A DNA stretch of 64,000 nt from Streptomyces sp. NBC_01231 (GTDB lineage: Bacteria > Actinomycetota > Actinomycetes > Streptomycetales > Streptomycetaceae): assembly GCA_035999765.1 (NCBI GenBank), contig CP108521.1, positions 5,518,001 through 5,582,000 of the forward strand. The letters are read 5' to 3'. The notes beneath the pieces were generated by a model that saw only the letters and a list, made by a program, of their open reading frames with translations, did not search any database and had not been told where the DNA came from. The first letter of the stretch is position 1. The number at the start of each line of letters is the position of its first letter. Below are positions 16,934 through 25,665 of the stretch, piece by piece. Made by a program: the position numbers and the translations under genes.

Positions 16934-18780
16934 GCGGTCACCGGCTGCATCTGCCGGACGTGCTCGGCCAGCTCGGCGAGGGAGTCGAGCAGCAGCACCG
17001 TGCCCGGCTCCACCTGCACGCCGTACCTCTGGTTGATCCGCGAGACGAGTTGCATGGCCCGCACCGAGTCGCCGCCCAGCTCAAGGAAGTTGTCGCCCGC
17101 GCCGACCTCGTCGGTCCTCAGCACCTCGCGCCACAGCCCGGCCAGCTCGTCCATCAGCGTGTCCTCGCCGCCTGGCTCGGAGACCAGCAGGGGGCCGGGG
17201 CCGGGGCCGGGAGCGGCATCGGGGGAGGGGCCGGTGTCGGCGGCGGGATCGGCGTCCAGCAGGCGCAGCAGCGCAGCGCGGTCGACCTTGCCGGTCGAGC
17301 CCAGCGGCAGCCGCTCCACCGTGATCCACCGGGCCGGGATCATGTAGGACGGCAGCCGGTCGGCCAGCGCACGGCCGATCGCCAAGAACAGGTCGTCCGG
17401 CGCGGTCGGCCCCGTGGTGGACGGCAGAGCGAAGCCGACCAGCATCGCCGACGGCCCCTCACCCACCTTCTCCGCGAACGCGGCGCTCACGAGCCCGGTG
17501 GCCACCGCCGCGCGCTCGATCTCCGGCAGTTCGACCCGGAAGCCGCGCAGCTTCACCTGCCGGTCGGCGCGCCCCAGGTATTCGATCGCTCCGTCCGGCA
17601 GCACGCGGCACAGGTCGCCGGACCGGTAGTGCGTCTCGCCGGTGGCGTTGTCGGTGACGAACCGTTCGGCTGTCAGTTCGGGGCGGCCGAGGTAACCGAG
17701 GGCAACACCGGGGCCCCCGATGCACAGTTCGCCGACCTCACCGTGCGGCACCTCGGTCAGGTCGTCGGCGACGACCCGCAGTGTCGTCTCCTGGATCGGG
17801 CGACCGATCGGCACCCGGTCATGGCCGGCCAGACCGTCGAGGGTGCAGTCGAAGAAGGAGGCGAACGTGGTGGCCTCGGTCGGCCCGTAGGCGTTCACCA
17901 GGCGCTCGGGCGCGGCCGCCTCCAGGACGTGACGCACTATGCCCAGTTCGAGCTGCTCACCGGCTGTGATCAGCGTGCGCAGTTTGCCGAACACCTCCGG
18001 CCGCTCACGGGCGACGGTGTGGAACAGCGACGTGGTCAGGAACATCGTGTCGATGCGCTCCGACCGCACCATCCGTGCCCACGCCTCGAGAGACAGATCG
18101 GTGACCACGGAGGGCAGCACGACGAGCGTCGCACCGGCCGTGAGGGTGTTCCAGATCTCGAAGGTCGTGACGTCGAACGCGGGGTTGCAGGTGTTGGCGA
18201 CCTGATCGCCGGGCTCGATGGCGCAGAAGACCGGTTCGCGGACCAGCCGGATCACGCCCCGGTGCGGCACGATCACGCCCTTGGGCCGGCCCGTCGATCC
18301 GGAGGTGTACGTGATGTAGGCGGGCGCTTCCGCGTCGGAGGGACCCGGCTCGGTGACGACGCCGACCTGCGCGGCGGATGTGGGCACCGGGATCAGGCGG
18401 GGGCCGTCCGGCAGGTTCGACCAGCGCTCGCGGCGCGAATCGGGGCCGTAGGTGACGACCAGTTCGGCGCTGAGCTCGTCGAGGATCCCGCGCAGGCGGT
18501 CCTTCGGCGCCATCGCGTCAAGCGGCACGTAGGCCGCGCCCGCGAGCAGGACGCCGAGGAATGCCGGAACGAGTTCGAGCGATCTGTCCACCGCGACGGG
18601 AACGGCGTCTTTGGGACGTACTCCGGCGTCGACGAGGTCTCCGGCCAACTGCTGTGCAACGTCCCACAGTTCTCGATAGGAAAGCGATTCTCCGGTGGCT
18701 GGAACACGTATCGCACAACTCTCCGGAGAGCGTTTCACCCATTCGGCGACAAGATCCTGAATTCGCCCGACCGTCTTCAT
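16930..18780 (-). CDS. NRPS loading protein, A-T
   Basis: A 616-residue protein and the first gene of the operon, preceded by a gggggag ribosome-binding site. The A domain shows A3 YITYTSGSTGRPKG (about 155-168), A5 NAYGPTEA, A7 YRSGDLCR, A8 LGRADRQVKLRGFRVELPEIE and the A10 lysine in LPLGSTGKVDR. The T domain ends the protein with FLELGGDSVRAMQL (Ser572). By-eye specificity residues are D-V-F-F-I-A-A-T-K, which I do not match confidently to a substrate. A glycine/proline-rich linker (about 515-535) separates the domains. Without an N-terminal C domain, this is the natural initiation module, feeding C1 of the next protein. Confidence 0.92.
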   Translation of the reverse strand: MKTVGRIQDLVAEWVKRSPESCAIRVPATGESLSYRELWDVAQQLAGDLVDAGVRPKDAVPVAVDRSLELVPAFLGVLLAGAAYVPLDAMAPKDRLRGILDELSAELVVTYGPDSRRERWSNLPDGPRLIPVPTSAAQVGVVTEPGPSDAEAPAYITYTSGSTGRPKGVIVPHRGVIRLVREPVFCAIEPGDQVANTCNPAFDVTTFEIWNTLTAGATLVVLPSVVTDLSLEAWARMVRSERIDTMFLTTSLFHTVARERPEVFGKLRTLITAGEQLELGIVRHVLEAAAPERLVNAYGPTEATTFASFFDCTLDGLAGHDRVPIGRPIQETTLRVVADDLTEVPHGEVGELCIGGPGVALGYLGRPELTAERFVTDNATGETHYRSGDLCRVLPDGAIEYLGRADRQVKLRGFRVELPEIERAAVATGLVSAAFAEKVGEGPSAMLVGFALPSTTGPTAPDDLFLAIGRALADRLPSYMIPARWITVERLPLGSTGKVDRAALLRLLDADPAADTGPSPDAAPGPGPGPLLVSEPGGEDTLMDELAGLWREVLRTDEVGAGDNFLELGGDSVRAMQLVSRINQRYGVQVEPGTVLLLDSLAELAEHVRQMQPVTA

Positions 18781-18925
18781 GCCTTGCTCACTCCCCCTGC
18801 CACGTCGAGATAGGTGCCCATGACGCAGCTATGGGGCACCACACGTGAATTCGGGCTCCCGGCGGCTTCGCGATCAGACACCGGGCGGCCCTCGAGAACA
18901 CTGCATCAGCGCAGCCGCCATGATC

Positions 18926-18953
18926 CAGATAGCGACGCTTCACATTTGTGCAA
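18926..18953 (-). promoter_or_regulatory. Candidate promoter of the biosynthetic operon
   Basis: The 324-bp gap 18781-19104 has no convincing gene. On the minus strand it contains TTGCAC (18953-18948) and, 16 nt on, TATCTG (18931-18926), about 145 nt ahead of the A-T gene start. This is a plausible vegetative-type promoter, but it is weak evidence because the match is partial and no start site is known. Confidence 0.3.
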
Positions 18954-19104
18954 GACCGAACGCGTCCCGACCGGGGCGTCACTCAAAGTCATCGTCTTAA
19001 TACGGTGGGTAGTTGTGTGAACCTGTTCGTGTCCGGTATTCCGGCTCACGTTCATCTGGAGGCACTTCGGGGGCGGAGTACGAGCATCGGCGGCTCCGGT
19101 GGTG

Positions 19105-19926
19105 TCACCGGGCCGCGGGACCGGCGGCGGCGATCTCCCGCTGGATGGTGAAACCGACGGCTTCCGCGTGGTCGAGCAGGAAGAAATGTCCGCCCGGCCA
19201 GGAATGAGTCGTGGTCCGGGCTGTCGTGTGCTCGCTCCAGAAGGTGGTCGTCTCCGGAGGAGCCGCCGGGTCGTTCTGCCCCGCGAATACCGAGAGGGGA
19301 ACGTGCAGGGGCGGGCCGGGGTGCTTCTGGTAGGTGTCCACGATCGCGAGGTCGGCACGCAGCACCCGCACCATCAGGTCCAGCACGTCCGGCATCTCGA
19401 ATACCGAATCCGGCGTTCCGCCCAATTCCCGCATGAAGGAGATCAACTGTTCTCGCGTCCACAAATGGCGCTGAGCGTGATCGGTGCGATGCCCCGGGGC
19501 AGAAGCCCCGGAAAGCCCCACCCAGACAGGCGGTATACCCAACCGGGACAGTTCCCTGGCTGCCTCGAACGCGATCAGCGCGCCCATGCTGTGCCCGAAC
19601 ACCGCATAGGAGCCCTTGAGGAGGGGCCGTAGCGTGGGGATCAGGAAGTCGACGGCCTGGGCCGAGGTGCGGCAGGCCCGCTCCCCCGTGCTCAGCAATC
19701 GGCCGGGGAGATCGATGGACAGAATGTTCCATTCAGGGGGCAACTGCCGGGCCAACGGGGCAAAAGCGGCACTTGATCCCCCGGCGTGATGCACGAACAC
19801 CAAGGTGAAAGGAGCCCGGCCCTCATCAACCGCCCCGCCGCGAGTGTGGATACGGCCGCCGGCCGACGCCGCGGGTCCTTCGTCCTCTTCCAAGGCCGAG
19901 CCGTTCATCGGAGATTGCTCGGGCAC
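19105..19926 (-). CDS. Type II (editing) thioesterase
   Basis: A 273-residue alpha/beta hydrolase of the external thioesterase family. The nucleophile elbow is FGHSMGALIAFE (Ser113), the oxyanion region is FVHHAGGSSAAF, the acid lies in FAGQNDPAAPP, and the catalytic His is in WPGGHFFLL. Such enzymes clear wrongly acylated or stalled phosphopantetheine arms on NRPS/PKS carriers. Because chain release is handled by the PKS reductase domain, an editing role is the natural reading. The start is uncertain: the GTG at 19926 gives the full length, while a later ATG would shorten a disordered acidic N-terminus. It lies upstream of the operon on the same strand, separated by 324 bp. Confidence 0.9.
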   Translation of the reverse strand: MPEQSPMNGSALEEDEGPAASAGGRIHTRGGAVDEGRAPFTLVFVHHAGGSSAAFAPLARQLPPEWNILSIDLPGRLLSTGERACRTSAQAVDFLIPTLRPLLKGSYAVFGHSMGALIAFEAARELSRLGIPPVWVGLSGASAPGHRTDHAQRHLWTREQLISFMRELGGTPDSVFEMPDVLDLMVRVLRADLAIVDTYQKHPGPPLHVPLSVFAGQNDPAAPPETTTFWSEHTTARTTTHSWPGGHFFLLDHAEAVGFTIQREIAAAGPAAR

Positions 19927-20174
19927 AGCACGCGGATACCTCCCTTGGGCCGGGCCGCGACCTGGAGGAACGACACCGTGGTCTCCTATCCGGCCGCTCG
20001 TGCCGCGGTCGCCGGGTCAGGCGACAGTAGGGCGGAAGCGGGGCCCCCGCAAGATCAAAATTCGCACGTTTGTGTCGCCGGCGGTCCGTTGCTCCGGCAA
20101 TGAAGCGGATGCAACGATCTCGCTCGATGACGAAGCTCGCGGTGGTCCCCCGTGCCCGTTGAGAAGAAGGACAC

Positions 20175-20999
20175 ATGACGATTCCACGGATTTTCCAGCC
20201 CGACTTCCAGGCGGCCGTCACGAGGTTGAGCGTGCCGGAGATGGGGACCGAAGCGGTGGCCCCGCTCCTGGCCAATCTCATGCGGCTGATCCGGCCCCGT
20301 CGGGTGCTGGAGGTCGGCATGGGCTACACCACGCCGTTCCTGGCAGCGGAGCTGGCCGACCTTCGGGACGCGGCGCGGGCCGAGGCGGCGGCTCTCGCCG
20401 AGAAGACCCGCCGCCACCTGGCGGACGAAAAGCAGCTCGACGATGCGTGGCTGCTCGCCGATCCGCCGCTGGTCACGCCCGTCGCCCACGCCGAGCCGTA
20501 CGAGCCGAGCCTGGCGGTCGTCGACAACCTTCAGGATCCTGACTCCTCCGCCGGACGGGTGACCGAGGTGCTCAAGGAACTGGCTCTCGAAGACTCGGTC
20601 ACGGTGGTGAACGCCGACCTGAAGGAGCTGGCCGCCCATTTGCCCGCCGACTTCCGGCCGATCGACTTCGCCTGGGTGGACGCCTGGGAGTGCCTCTACT
20701 TCTTCGACCACCTGATGGACCTGGTCAACCCTGACGGGGGCGTGGTGGTCATGCACTACCTCATGACCTATCCCGAGGGTGAGGCGGTGATGCGTTACAT
20801 CGCCGAGTACCAGCGCAAGCACCCCGGCGAGCTGGAGGTGCTGAACCTCCTGGAGTCGCACAAGCTGATGCAGAACAGCATCACCGTCCTCTCCCGGACG
20901 TCGGGCCGCGCCAAGCGCCGTTACGCCAAGCTCGGAGGTGCGATCGACTACGGCGCCGAGCTGCAAGCGGCCGCCCGACGGCAGGCAGGGATCCGGTGA
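20175..20999 (+). CDS. Class I SAM-dependent methyltransferase
   Basis: A 274-residue protein with a clear aaggacac-ATG start. Motif I is RVLEVGMGYTTPFLA (about residues 42-56). An acidic post-I segment LAVVDNL, the FAWVDAWE strand and GGVVVMHYLM (motif-III-like) complete a Rossmann methyltransferase. It is cotranscribed (GTGA overlap) with the FMN-reductase-like gene. An O-methylation turning hydroxymalonyl-ACP into methoxymalonyl-ACP (the FkbG role), or tailoring of the product, is plausible. The sequence does not look like a close FkbG homologue, so substrate and target atom are unknown. It is divergent from the thioesterase gene, with a 248-bp shared intergenic region. Confidence 0.85.
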   Translation: MTIPRIFQPDFQAAVTRLSVPEMGTEAVAPLLANLMRLIRPRRVLEVGMGYTTPFLAAELADLRDAARAEAAALAEKTRRHLADEKQLDDAWLLADPPLVTPVAHAEPYEPSLAVVDNLQDPDSSAGRVTEVLKELALEDSVTVVNADLKELAAHLPADFRPIDFAWVDAWECLYFFDHLMDLVNPDGGVVVMHYLMTYPEGEAVMRYIAEYQRKHPGELEVLNLLESHKLMQNSITVLSRTSGRAKRRYAKLGGAIDYGAELQAAARRQAGIR

Positions 21000-21502
21000 C
21001 GACTCCCACCGATGCCCGCAGCTTCCTGTTCGTCCTGGCCAGCCATCGCACCGGCGGCCGGACTGAGGAACTGGCCCGGAAGTTCGCCGGGGATCTCCCG
21101 TCCGATGCCGCGCAGCGGTGGCTCCGGCTGGCCGACCACGCGCTGCCGGAGTTCGTCGACCACCGGGGCAACGGGACCGCGGCGGCTCCGGGGGAGAACG
21201 AGTCGCTGCTGCTGGAGGCGACACTTGAGGCGAGCGATCTGGTCATCGTGTCGCCGCTCTACTGGTACAGCGTCTCCGCGTCGGCCAAGCTCTATCTCGA
21301 CTACTGGGGGCGCTGGCTGGAGCTGGACGGCATCGGCTTCAGGGAGCGGATGAGCGGCAAGCGTCTCTGGGCCGTGAGCACCCTCTCTGAGGGCAGGGAC
21401 CTCGACGACACCCGCCCCATGACCGACATGCTCCGCAAGTCGGCGGCCTACCTCGGCATGGGGTGGCGCGGCGCGCTGGTCGGCGACCGTCACCTTCACT
21501 GA
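20996..21502 (+). CDS. Flavodoxin-fold NAD(P)H:FMN reductase-like protein
   Basis: A 168-residue protein of the NADPH-dependent FMN reductase/flavodoxin-like fold. It has the FVLASHRTGGRTEELARKFA phosphate-binding segment near the N-terminus and the ASDLVIVSPLYWYSVSASAKLYLDYW motif around residues 80-105, both typical of flavin-binding members. The GTG start overlaps the methyltransferase stop as GTGA. In this cluster it would logically supply FMNH2 to the luciferase-like monooxygenase (2158-3231), which has no reductase of its own. It ends rather early (GWRGALVGDRHLH), so C-terminal truncation relative to some relatives is possible. The 270 bp to the LysR gene hold no gene I can support. Confidence 0.82.
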   Translation: MTTPTDARSFLFVLASHRTGGRTEELARKFAGDLPSDAAQRWLRLADHALPEFVDHRGNGTAAAPGENESLLLEATLEASDLVIVSPLYWYSVSASAKLYLDYWGRWLELDGIGFRERMSGKRLWAVSTLSEGRDLDDTRPMTDMLRKSAAYLGMGWRGALVGDRHLH

Positions 21503-21772
21503 AGGTCATCAAACCGGCGCCTCCATGGGAGCACCCGGTCCGCCACCAGGTGGTGCTGATCAACCGGATCCACTCGGCCCTGGTCGCCTTCGAGCACCCC
21601 TGCCGGCCCGGCCGCCGGCCGGTTCGGCAAGGTCGCCCGGTGCTGCCGGGAGAACTGGACCCGATCGAGTCGTGGGCCGGTGCCGTGGGCGCGATCATGC
21701 GTCCCGCAGAGGCGGTTGACGCGCGTGTGGCCGCCTGCGAGCTGCTGCTGATCGCGTCCTCGCGCGGTTCGG

Positions 21773-22810
21773 TCAACGCGGAACGTCCGGTTCACGAAAC
21801 GTTCCTTCACCGGGGCTCACCCGGTCCGGACTGCCGTCGGACGTTTCCGTGACGCGGTCGTGCGGTGCCGGTACAGCGGCGTGGGCGTCCGTCCTGGTCG
21901 GACCGCGAGCGGCTTGGGCACGGGGGACCGAGGCCAAGGCAGTCGCGATCAGGTCGAGCAGGGGCTCCGCGGAGGGGTGGGGGCCGCGACGTGGTGTGAT
22001 CGCGTAGATGCCCCGGGTCGGGGGATCCACGAGGGCCGCTGTGGTCACATCGGTCCGCAGGGCGCACGTCAGCGCGCCGGGGATCAACGCGATGGCGTGT
22101 CCGGTTGCGACCAGGGCCAGCTTGCCGAGGAGATCGGCCGCGGTGAGGCCGATGCGGACGCTGACTCCGGCGCGGGCGGCGTGCTGGCGCAGCAGTGCCG
22201 CCGAACCGTCATTGTCCTCGACCCAGGTCTGGTCGGCCAGCGTCTGAATGTGCACCAAACCACACCCGGCCTGAGGATGACCGAGGGGCAGTACGACGAC
22301 CATGTCATCCAGCCCGAGGAAACGGCGTTCGACCCGAACGTCATGAGGCAGCCCCGGCGGTGCATCGGTGACAAGGGCGACGTCGAGATCCTCAGCGATC
22401 ACGCAGTTGTGCAGTTGTGCGCTCAGGCCTGGGGTCAGGCTCCACCGGATGGACCCCGTTTGCTTCAGCAGGCCCCGGATGGCTTCGGGGACGATACCCG
22501 CGGCGAGAGAGGGGGTCGCACCGACTGCCAGCGGCCTGCCTAACGCCCCGTCGCGGAGGTCTCGTGCGGCGCGAACGGCACGGTCGGCTTCGTTGAGCGT
22601 GGCCAGGGCGTGGTGATGGAACACCTCACCGGCAGGCGTCGGACGCACACCGCGCGCATGGCGCTCCATGAGAGGCACACCCAACTGCCGCTCCAGCCCG
22701 GCGATCTGCCGAGAGACGGTTGACTGTGTGTGATGGAGCTCGACGGCCGCCGCCGACAGCGACCCCAGCCGGCACACGGTCACAAAGGTCCGCCACACAG
22801 TCAGTTCCAT
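21773..22810 (-). CDS. LysR-family transcriptional regulator
   Basis: A 345-residue regulator. I chose the ATG at 22810 because the LysR N-terminus begins there: MELTVWRTFVTVCRLGSLSAAAVELHHTQSTVSRQIAGLE contains the winged helix-turn-helix. Residues about 90-290 form the effector-binding periplasmic-protein-like domain, and the last 50 residues are polar and disordered. It is divergent from the dehydrogenase-NTF2 fusion at 22906 with 95 bp between, the classic LysR arrangement, so that gene is the likely target. A T-N11-A palindrome sits in the gap. Whether it also controls the NRPS-PKS operon is unknown. Confidence 0.9.
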   Translation of the reverse strand: MELTVWRTFVTVCRLGSLSAAAVELHHTQSTVSRQIAGLERQLGVPLMERHARGVRPTPAGEVFHHHALATLNEADRAVRAARDLRDGALGRPLAVGATPSLAAGIVPEAIRGLLKQTGSIRWSLTPGLSAQLHNCVIAEDLDVALVTDAPPGLPHDVRVERRFLGLDDMVVVLPLGHPQAGCGLVHIQTLADQTWVEDNDGSAALLRQHAARAGVSVRIGLTAADLLGKLALVATGHAIALIPGALTCALRTDVTTAALVDPPTRGIYAITPRRGPHPSAEPLLDLIATALASVPRAQAARGPTRTDAHAAVPAPHDRVTETSDGSPDRVSPGEGTFREPDVPR

Positions 22811-22863
22811 GGCGTCAGTATGACCAACCGGTATGCGAGCTCCGCAGGGTAGTCCTGCAAAAT

Positions 22864-22878
22864 CTGCGCTTGTCGCAG
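22864..22878. promoter_or_regulatory. T-N11-A palindrome, candidate LysR operator
   Basis: CTGCG (22864-22868) and CGCAG (22874-22878) form an inverted repeat with a 5-nt centre and fit the LysR consensus T-N11-A (T at 22865, A at 22877). It lies between the divergent LysR gene and the dehydrogenase fusion, 28 nt before the latter's start. Confidence 0.5.
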
Positions 22879-22905
22879 CTACCGCAATAAGCCAATCTGG
22901 CACGC

Positions 22906-24063
22906 ATGAGCACAGCACACACGGTTGCCGTCCTCGGCTTGGGACGCATGGGCGAGGCGATCGCGACACGACTCACTGCCCAGGGTTGGGACGTCGTCGG
23001 CTGGACACGCTCCGGACGCACGTCGAGCACCGTGAAGACGACCGACGATGCGAACGACGCTGTGGCGAGGGCCGACTTCGTGGTTCTGGCGTTGTTCGAC
23101 GGCTCGGCCTGCCAACAGGTCCTCGACGACGTCCAGGACTCGCTACGCGCCGACACGACCGTGCTGAACACCAGCACCATCGCCCCCGCCGAAGCGGCGA
23201 CGCTGGCCCGCCGACTCGGCCGGGCCTACGTCCACGCGCCCGTGCTCGGTTCTGTTCCGGCTGTCGCCGCGGGCGCCCTGAAGATTCTCGCCGCCGCCGG
23301 CCAGGACACGCTCGATCGAACCCGACCGGTTCTGGAAGCGCTTGGCATCGTGCGGCACGTCGATGACGCCGCCACCGCCGCCGCGCTCAAGCTGATAGCC
23401 AACAACAGCCTCGCCGGCGCCGTCCTCGCCCTGCGTGACTCACTGCGGCAGGCCGACGCCCTCGGCCTGCCCCGTACCCAGGTGCTGGACGTCCTCGAAC
23501 TCGGTCAGCTCGGCGGGCTCGTGGGCCGTAAACGAGCCTTCCTCGCCGAGCAGCCGGCCACCGGCCCGACCGAATTCACGATCGGCGCACTGACCAAGGA
23601 CATGGCTCTGCTGGCCGCCGCGTCGAACATCCCGCTGCGTAGCTCAGCCGATGTGGCCGACACACCTGCCGGCCCCGAAGCCGACATCGCCGCTGCCGCC
23701 ACGGCCCCCGCCGTGGAGGACGCCGTGCTCGAACCGCTTCGCGCCTACATCCGCGGACACGCCACCGGCGACCCCAGCCACTTCCGCGACGCTTTCCTTC
23801 CCACCGCTCACATCGAGGGACTGCGGGACGGCGCGTTCGTCTCGTGGCGTCTCGACGATTACTGCGCCCTCTTCCAGGGCCGGCCGGCCCCGGACGAACC
23901 GAACCGCTCCCGTCGTATCGACGCCATCGACGTCCACGGCAGTGTCGCGAACGCAACCATGACACTCTGGCACGGCGCGGACACCTTCACCGATATCTTC
24001 CTGCTGGTTCGCGTCGACGACGGCTGGCGTATCGCCAACAAGGCTTATCACCGACACCCATGA
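22906..24063 (+). CDS. 3-hydroxyisobutyrate-dehydrogenase-like / NTF2-like fusion
   Basis: A 385-residue two-part protein. Residues about 6-165 are a 6PGDH/HIBADH-type NAD(P)-binding domain with VAVLGLGRMGEAIATRL. A helical domain with the catalytic-lysine motif ALKLIANNSLAG follows, and TKDMALLAAASN lies near its end (about 240). After an alanine-rich linker, residues about 265-385 form an NTF2/SnoaL/lumazine-binding-like domain (LEPLRAYIRGHATGDPSHF through DDGWRIANKAYH), normally encoded as a separate small protein. The dehydrogenase acts on a beta-hydroxy acid or an imine-like substrate. The NTF2-like cavity may bind the substrate or make a dimer. It is probably under control of the divergent LysR gene. 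Membership of the biosynthetic cluster is uncertain. Confidence 0.85.
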   Translation: MSTAHTVAVLGLGRMGEAIATRLTAQGWDVVGWTRSGRTSSTVKTTDDANDAVARADFVVLALFDGSACQQVLDDVQDSLRADTTVLNTSTIAPAEAATLARRLGRAYVHAPVLGSVPAVAAGALKILAAAGQDTLDRTRPVLEALGIVRHVDDAATAAALKLIANNSLAGAVLALRDSLRQADALGLPRTQVLDVLELGQLGGLVGRKRAFLAEQPATGPTEFTIGALTKDMALLAAASNIPLRSSADVADTPAGPEADIAAAATAPAVEDAVLEPLRAYIRGHATGDPSHFRDAFLPTAHIEGLRDGAFVSWRLDDYCALFQGRPAPDEPNRSRRIDAIDVHGSVANATMTLWHGADTFTDIFLLVRVDDGWRIANKAYHRHP

Positions 24064-24158
24064 GAGGGCGGGGAACGATCCCTCGTCCGCTTCATTGTCG
24101 GCATCGAGCCGGAATCAGGTGTGCTGTCCGGACCGATTCGCCTAATTGCTGAGGCTTT

Positions 24159-24290
24159 TCAGAGCTGTCGCTCCAGGGTGCGGACGGCGGCGGAGACTGA
24201 CGACATTCGATCGGGCCGCATCGGGTCCTTGCGGAAGATCCGCCACGACTTCGGCAGTGCGACGCCGCCCTCGACCGACGGTGCGTGGGC
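24159..24290 (-). pseudogene. IS5-type transposase C-terminal remnant
   Basis: On the minus strand the tail LPKSWRIFRKDPMRPDRMSS followed by VSAAVRTLERQL and a stop matches the conserved end of IS5-family DDE transposases, where a K-S-W-R-I-x-R-K block precedes the last helices. Upstream of it the frame gives no recognisable DDE core, so only the 3' end survives, with codons altered. Its presence at the cluster edge suggests past transposition. No terminal inverted repeats were identified. Confidence 0.65.
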
Positions 24291-24299
24291 TCGGCGTGT

Positions 24300-25389
24300 C
24301 GTCTCTGCCGAGGGCCTGACGCTGTTCACCGCCTCGCCCGGGCCCCGCCGCCGGCTGCACATCGAGGCGGACCTATGGCCTGGGCAAGGCGCTCACGACC
24401 AACCGGGGCAGGCTCACAGACTCCTGGCCGCCACGTGATTGGTCGGACCCAGCCCCGTCAGCGACCATAAAGGATGAGAACTCGCGGTCTACCAGCCCGT
24501 GGAAACCCCTGGCGTTACCCGGCGGCCCGTCCCTAACCAGCGAGGGACATATCAGGCGAACCGCCGAACCATCCAGCGACGAACCCTGTTGACGAATCTA
24601 GGCCAACATTTAAAGACGCGTTAATCTCACTAAATGAGACAGGGGCTTCCTGGTTTGACAGGCAGTCCTGTAGCATGCTCTCGAATTAGCAATTAACCCC
24701 TTCGCGGTTCGCGGCGCATGACGCCTCAACGGGAGATCTGCATGGAGCTTGAGTTAATCAACCGGCCCTGCTGGCGTGCAGCCTTTGGATCGGCCGGAGC
24801 ATATCCCGGCGACGGGTCCTCCGGACCGTTTTCAAAGGATGGTGCGGGCCGCCGGAGGTGGACCGTCGGGATATTCGGCACGCGTGGCGGCAGAACGGCT
24901 GAGTCACCCATTTCGGTGGCGATGTGACATGGCGCACTTGTATCACCTCTTCGAGGGCGCGGTCGAGGCACATGCCCGGTTCACCACCATCGACGCTGCT
25001 CCGGCCTGGTTGACACGTGCCCAACTCGTGGCGCGGGATCAACAGCCCAATGTGCAGTCGGCGCACAACGAGAAAGAGCCCACCCCGAACGAATGACATC
25101 CCCTCGTGATCTGATCCAGAGGGGGTCGGCGGTGATGGCGCCTCCTGTGGCACGGATTTCTTGTGGTGTGCGGGATTCCTGAAGGGTGCGAGTGGGTATG
25201 CCTTCAAGGAATTGGTATGGAACCGGTAGGGCGTGTGCTTGTAGCGTCGGATTCACGCACGTTCGGCTCGGGATTTCCCCTTGATGCGCCCGGCGGGGAG
25301 CCGGTCGATGATATCGATTGCATCGTGACGGGAGAAGCCTGACTCTGTATCGTGGCGGTGAGCAAGTGCTACACGGGGGAGTTATCAAA
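24300..25389. other. Gene-poor, AT-richer stretch between transposase remnants
   Basis: About 1.1 kb without a supportable gene. Local AT content is raised around 24590-24760. Possible small frames (for example a 62-codon frame from ATG 24741 behind a gggag box) have no recognisable homology. On the minus strand near 25255-25370, a stop-bounded frame ending DRLPAGRIKGKSRAERA looks gene-like but has no start. I read the stretch as eroded insertion DNA. Confidence 0.5.
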
Positions 25390-25665
25390 TACTGTCATGG
25401 ATGGTCACTACCGAACACCCTTGATTTCTGGGGTGGTATGCAGCGCAGTACAGAAAAAGGAGTTGTCCCGTGGTGCGATGCACAATTCCGATCGCGGGAA
25501 CAACCGCATGTGGGCCGGGCCTGCGAAGACGCTCAACTGGTACAGGTTCCGCAGATCAGTCGGTCGTAGCGGAACATGTTTCGACAACCCGTTGATCAAG
25601 TCACTTTCCGGAGCGCTGAAGGACGAACGTGTATCGCACGTTGCTTACCCTTCTTGCGGGCCTCC
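25390..25665 (+). pseudogene. IS3-family transposase (integrase core) remnant
   Basis: The frame through 25396 reads MDGHYRTPLISGVV, then AMHNSDRG, then RRSVGRSGTCFDNPLIKSLS and GALKDERVSH. This follows, in order, the end of the IS3-type OrfB integrase core: the H-x-R-T-P-L-I helix, the HSDRG block, and the S-V-G-R-x-G-x-x-x-D-N-x-x-x-E-S block. The catalytic Glu of that last block is replaced (KS instead of ES), and internal residues such as the Y-x-S after HSDRG are lost. The frame has neither the N-terminal half nor OrfA. It is a dead, diverged copy, on the opposite strand to the IS5-type remnant. Confidence 0.72.

Noticed and set aside
21463..21852. Plus-strand frame after the FMN-reductase-like gene, considered as a frameshifted continuation
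   Set aside because: It does not continue the flavodoxin fold, and most of it is antisense to the LysR 3' region or intergenic.
24655..24690. TTGACA hexamer as a promoter near 24655
   Set aside because: No acceptable -10 box at 16-18 nt spacing and no supported gene downstream.
24718..25096. Small plus-strand frames (about 69 and 106 codons)
   Set aside because: Overlapping frames with no homology, in DNA between transposase remnants; the gggag box before ATG 24741 is not enough support.
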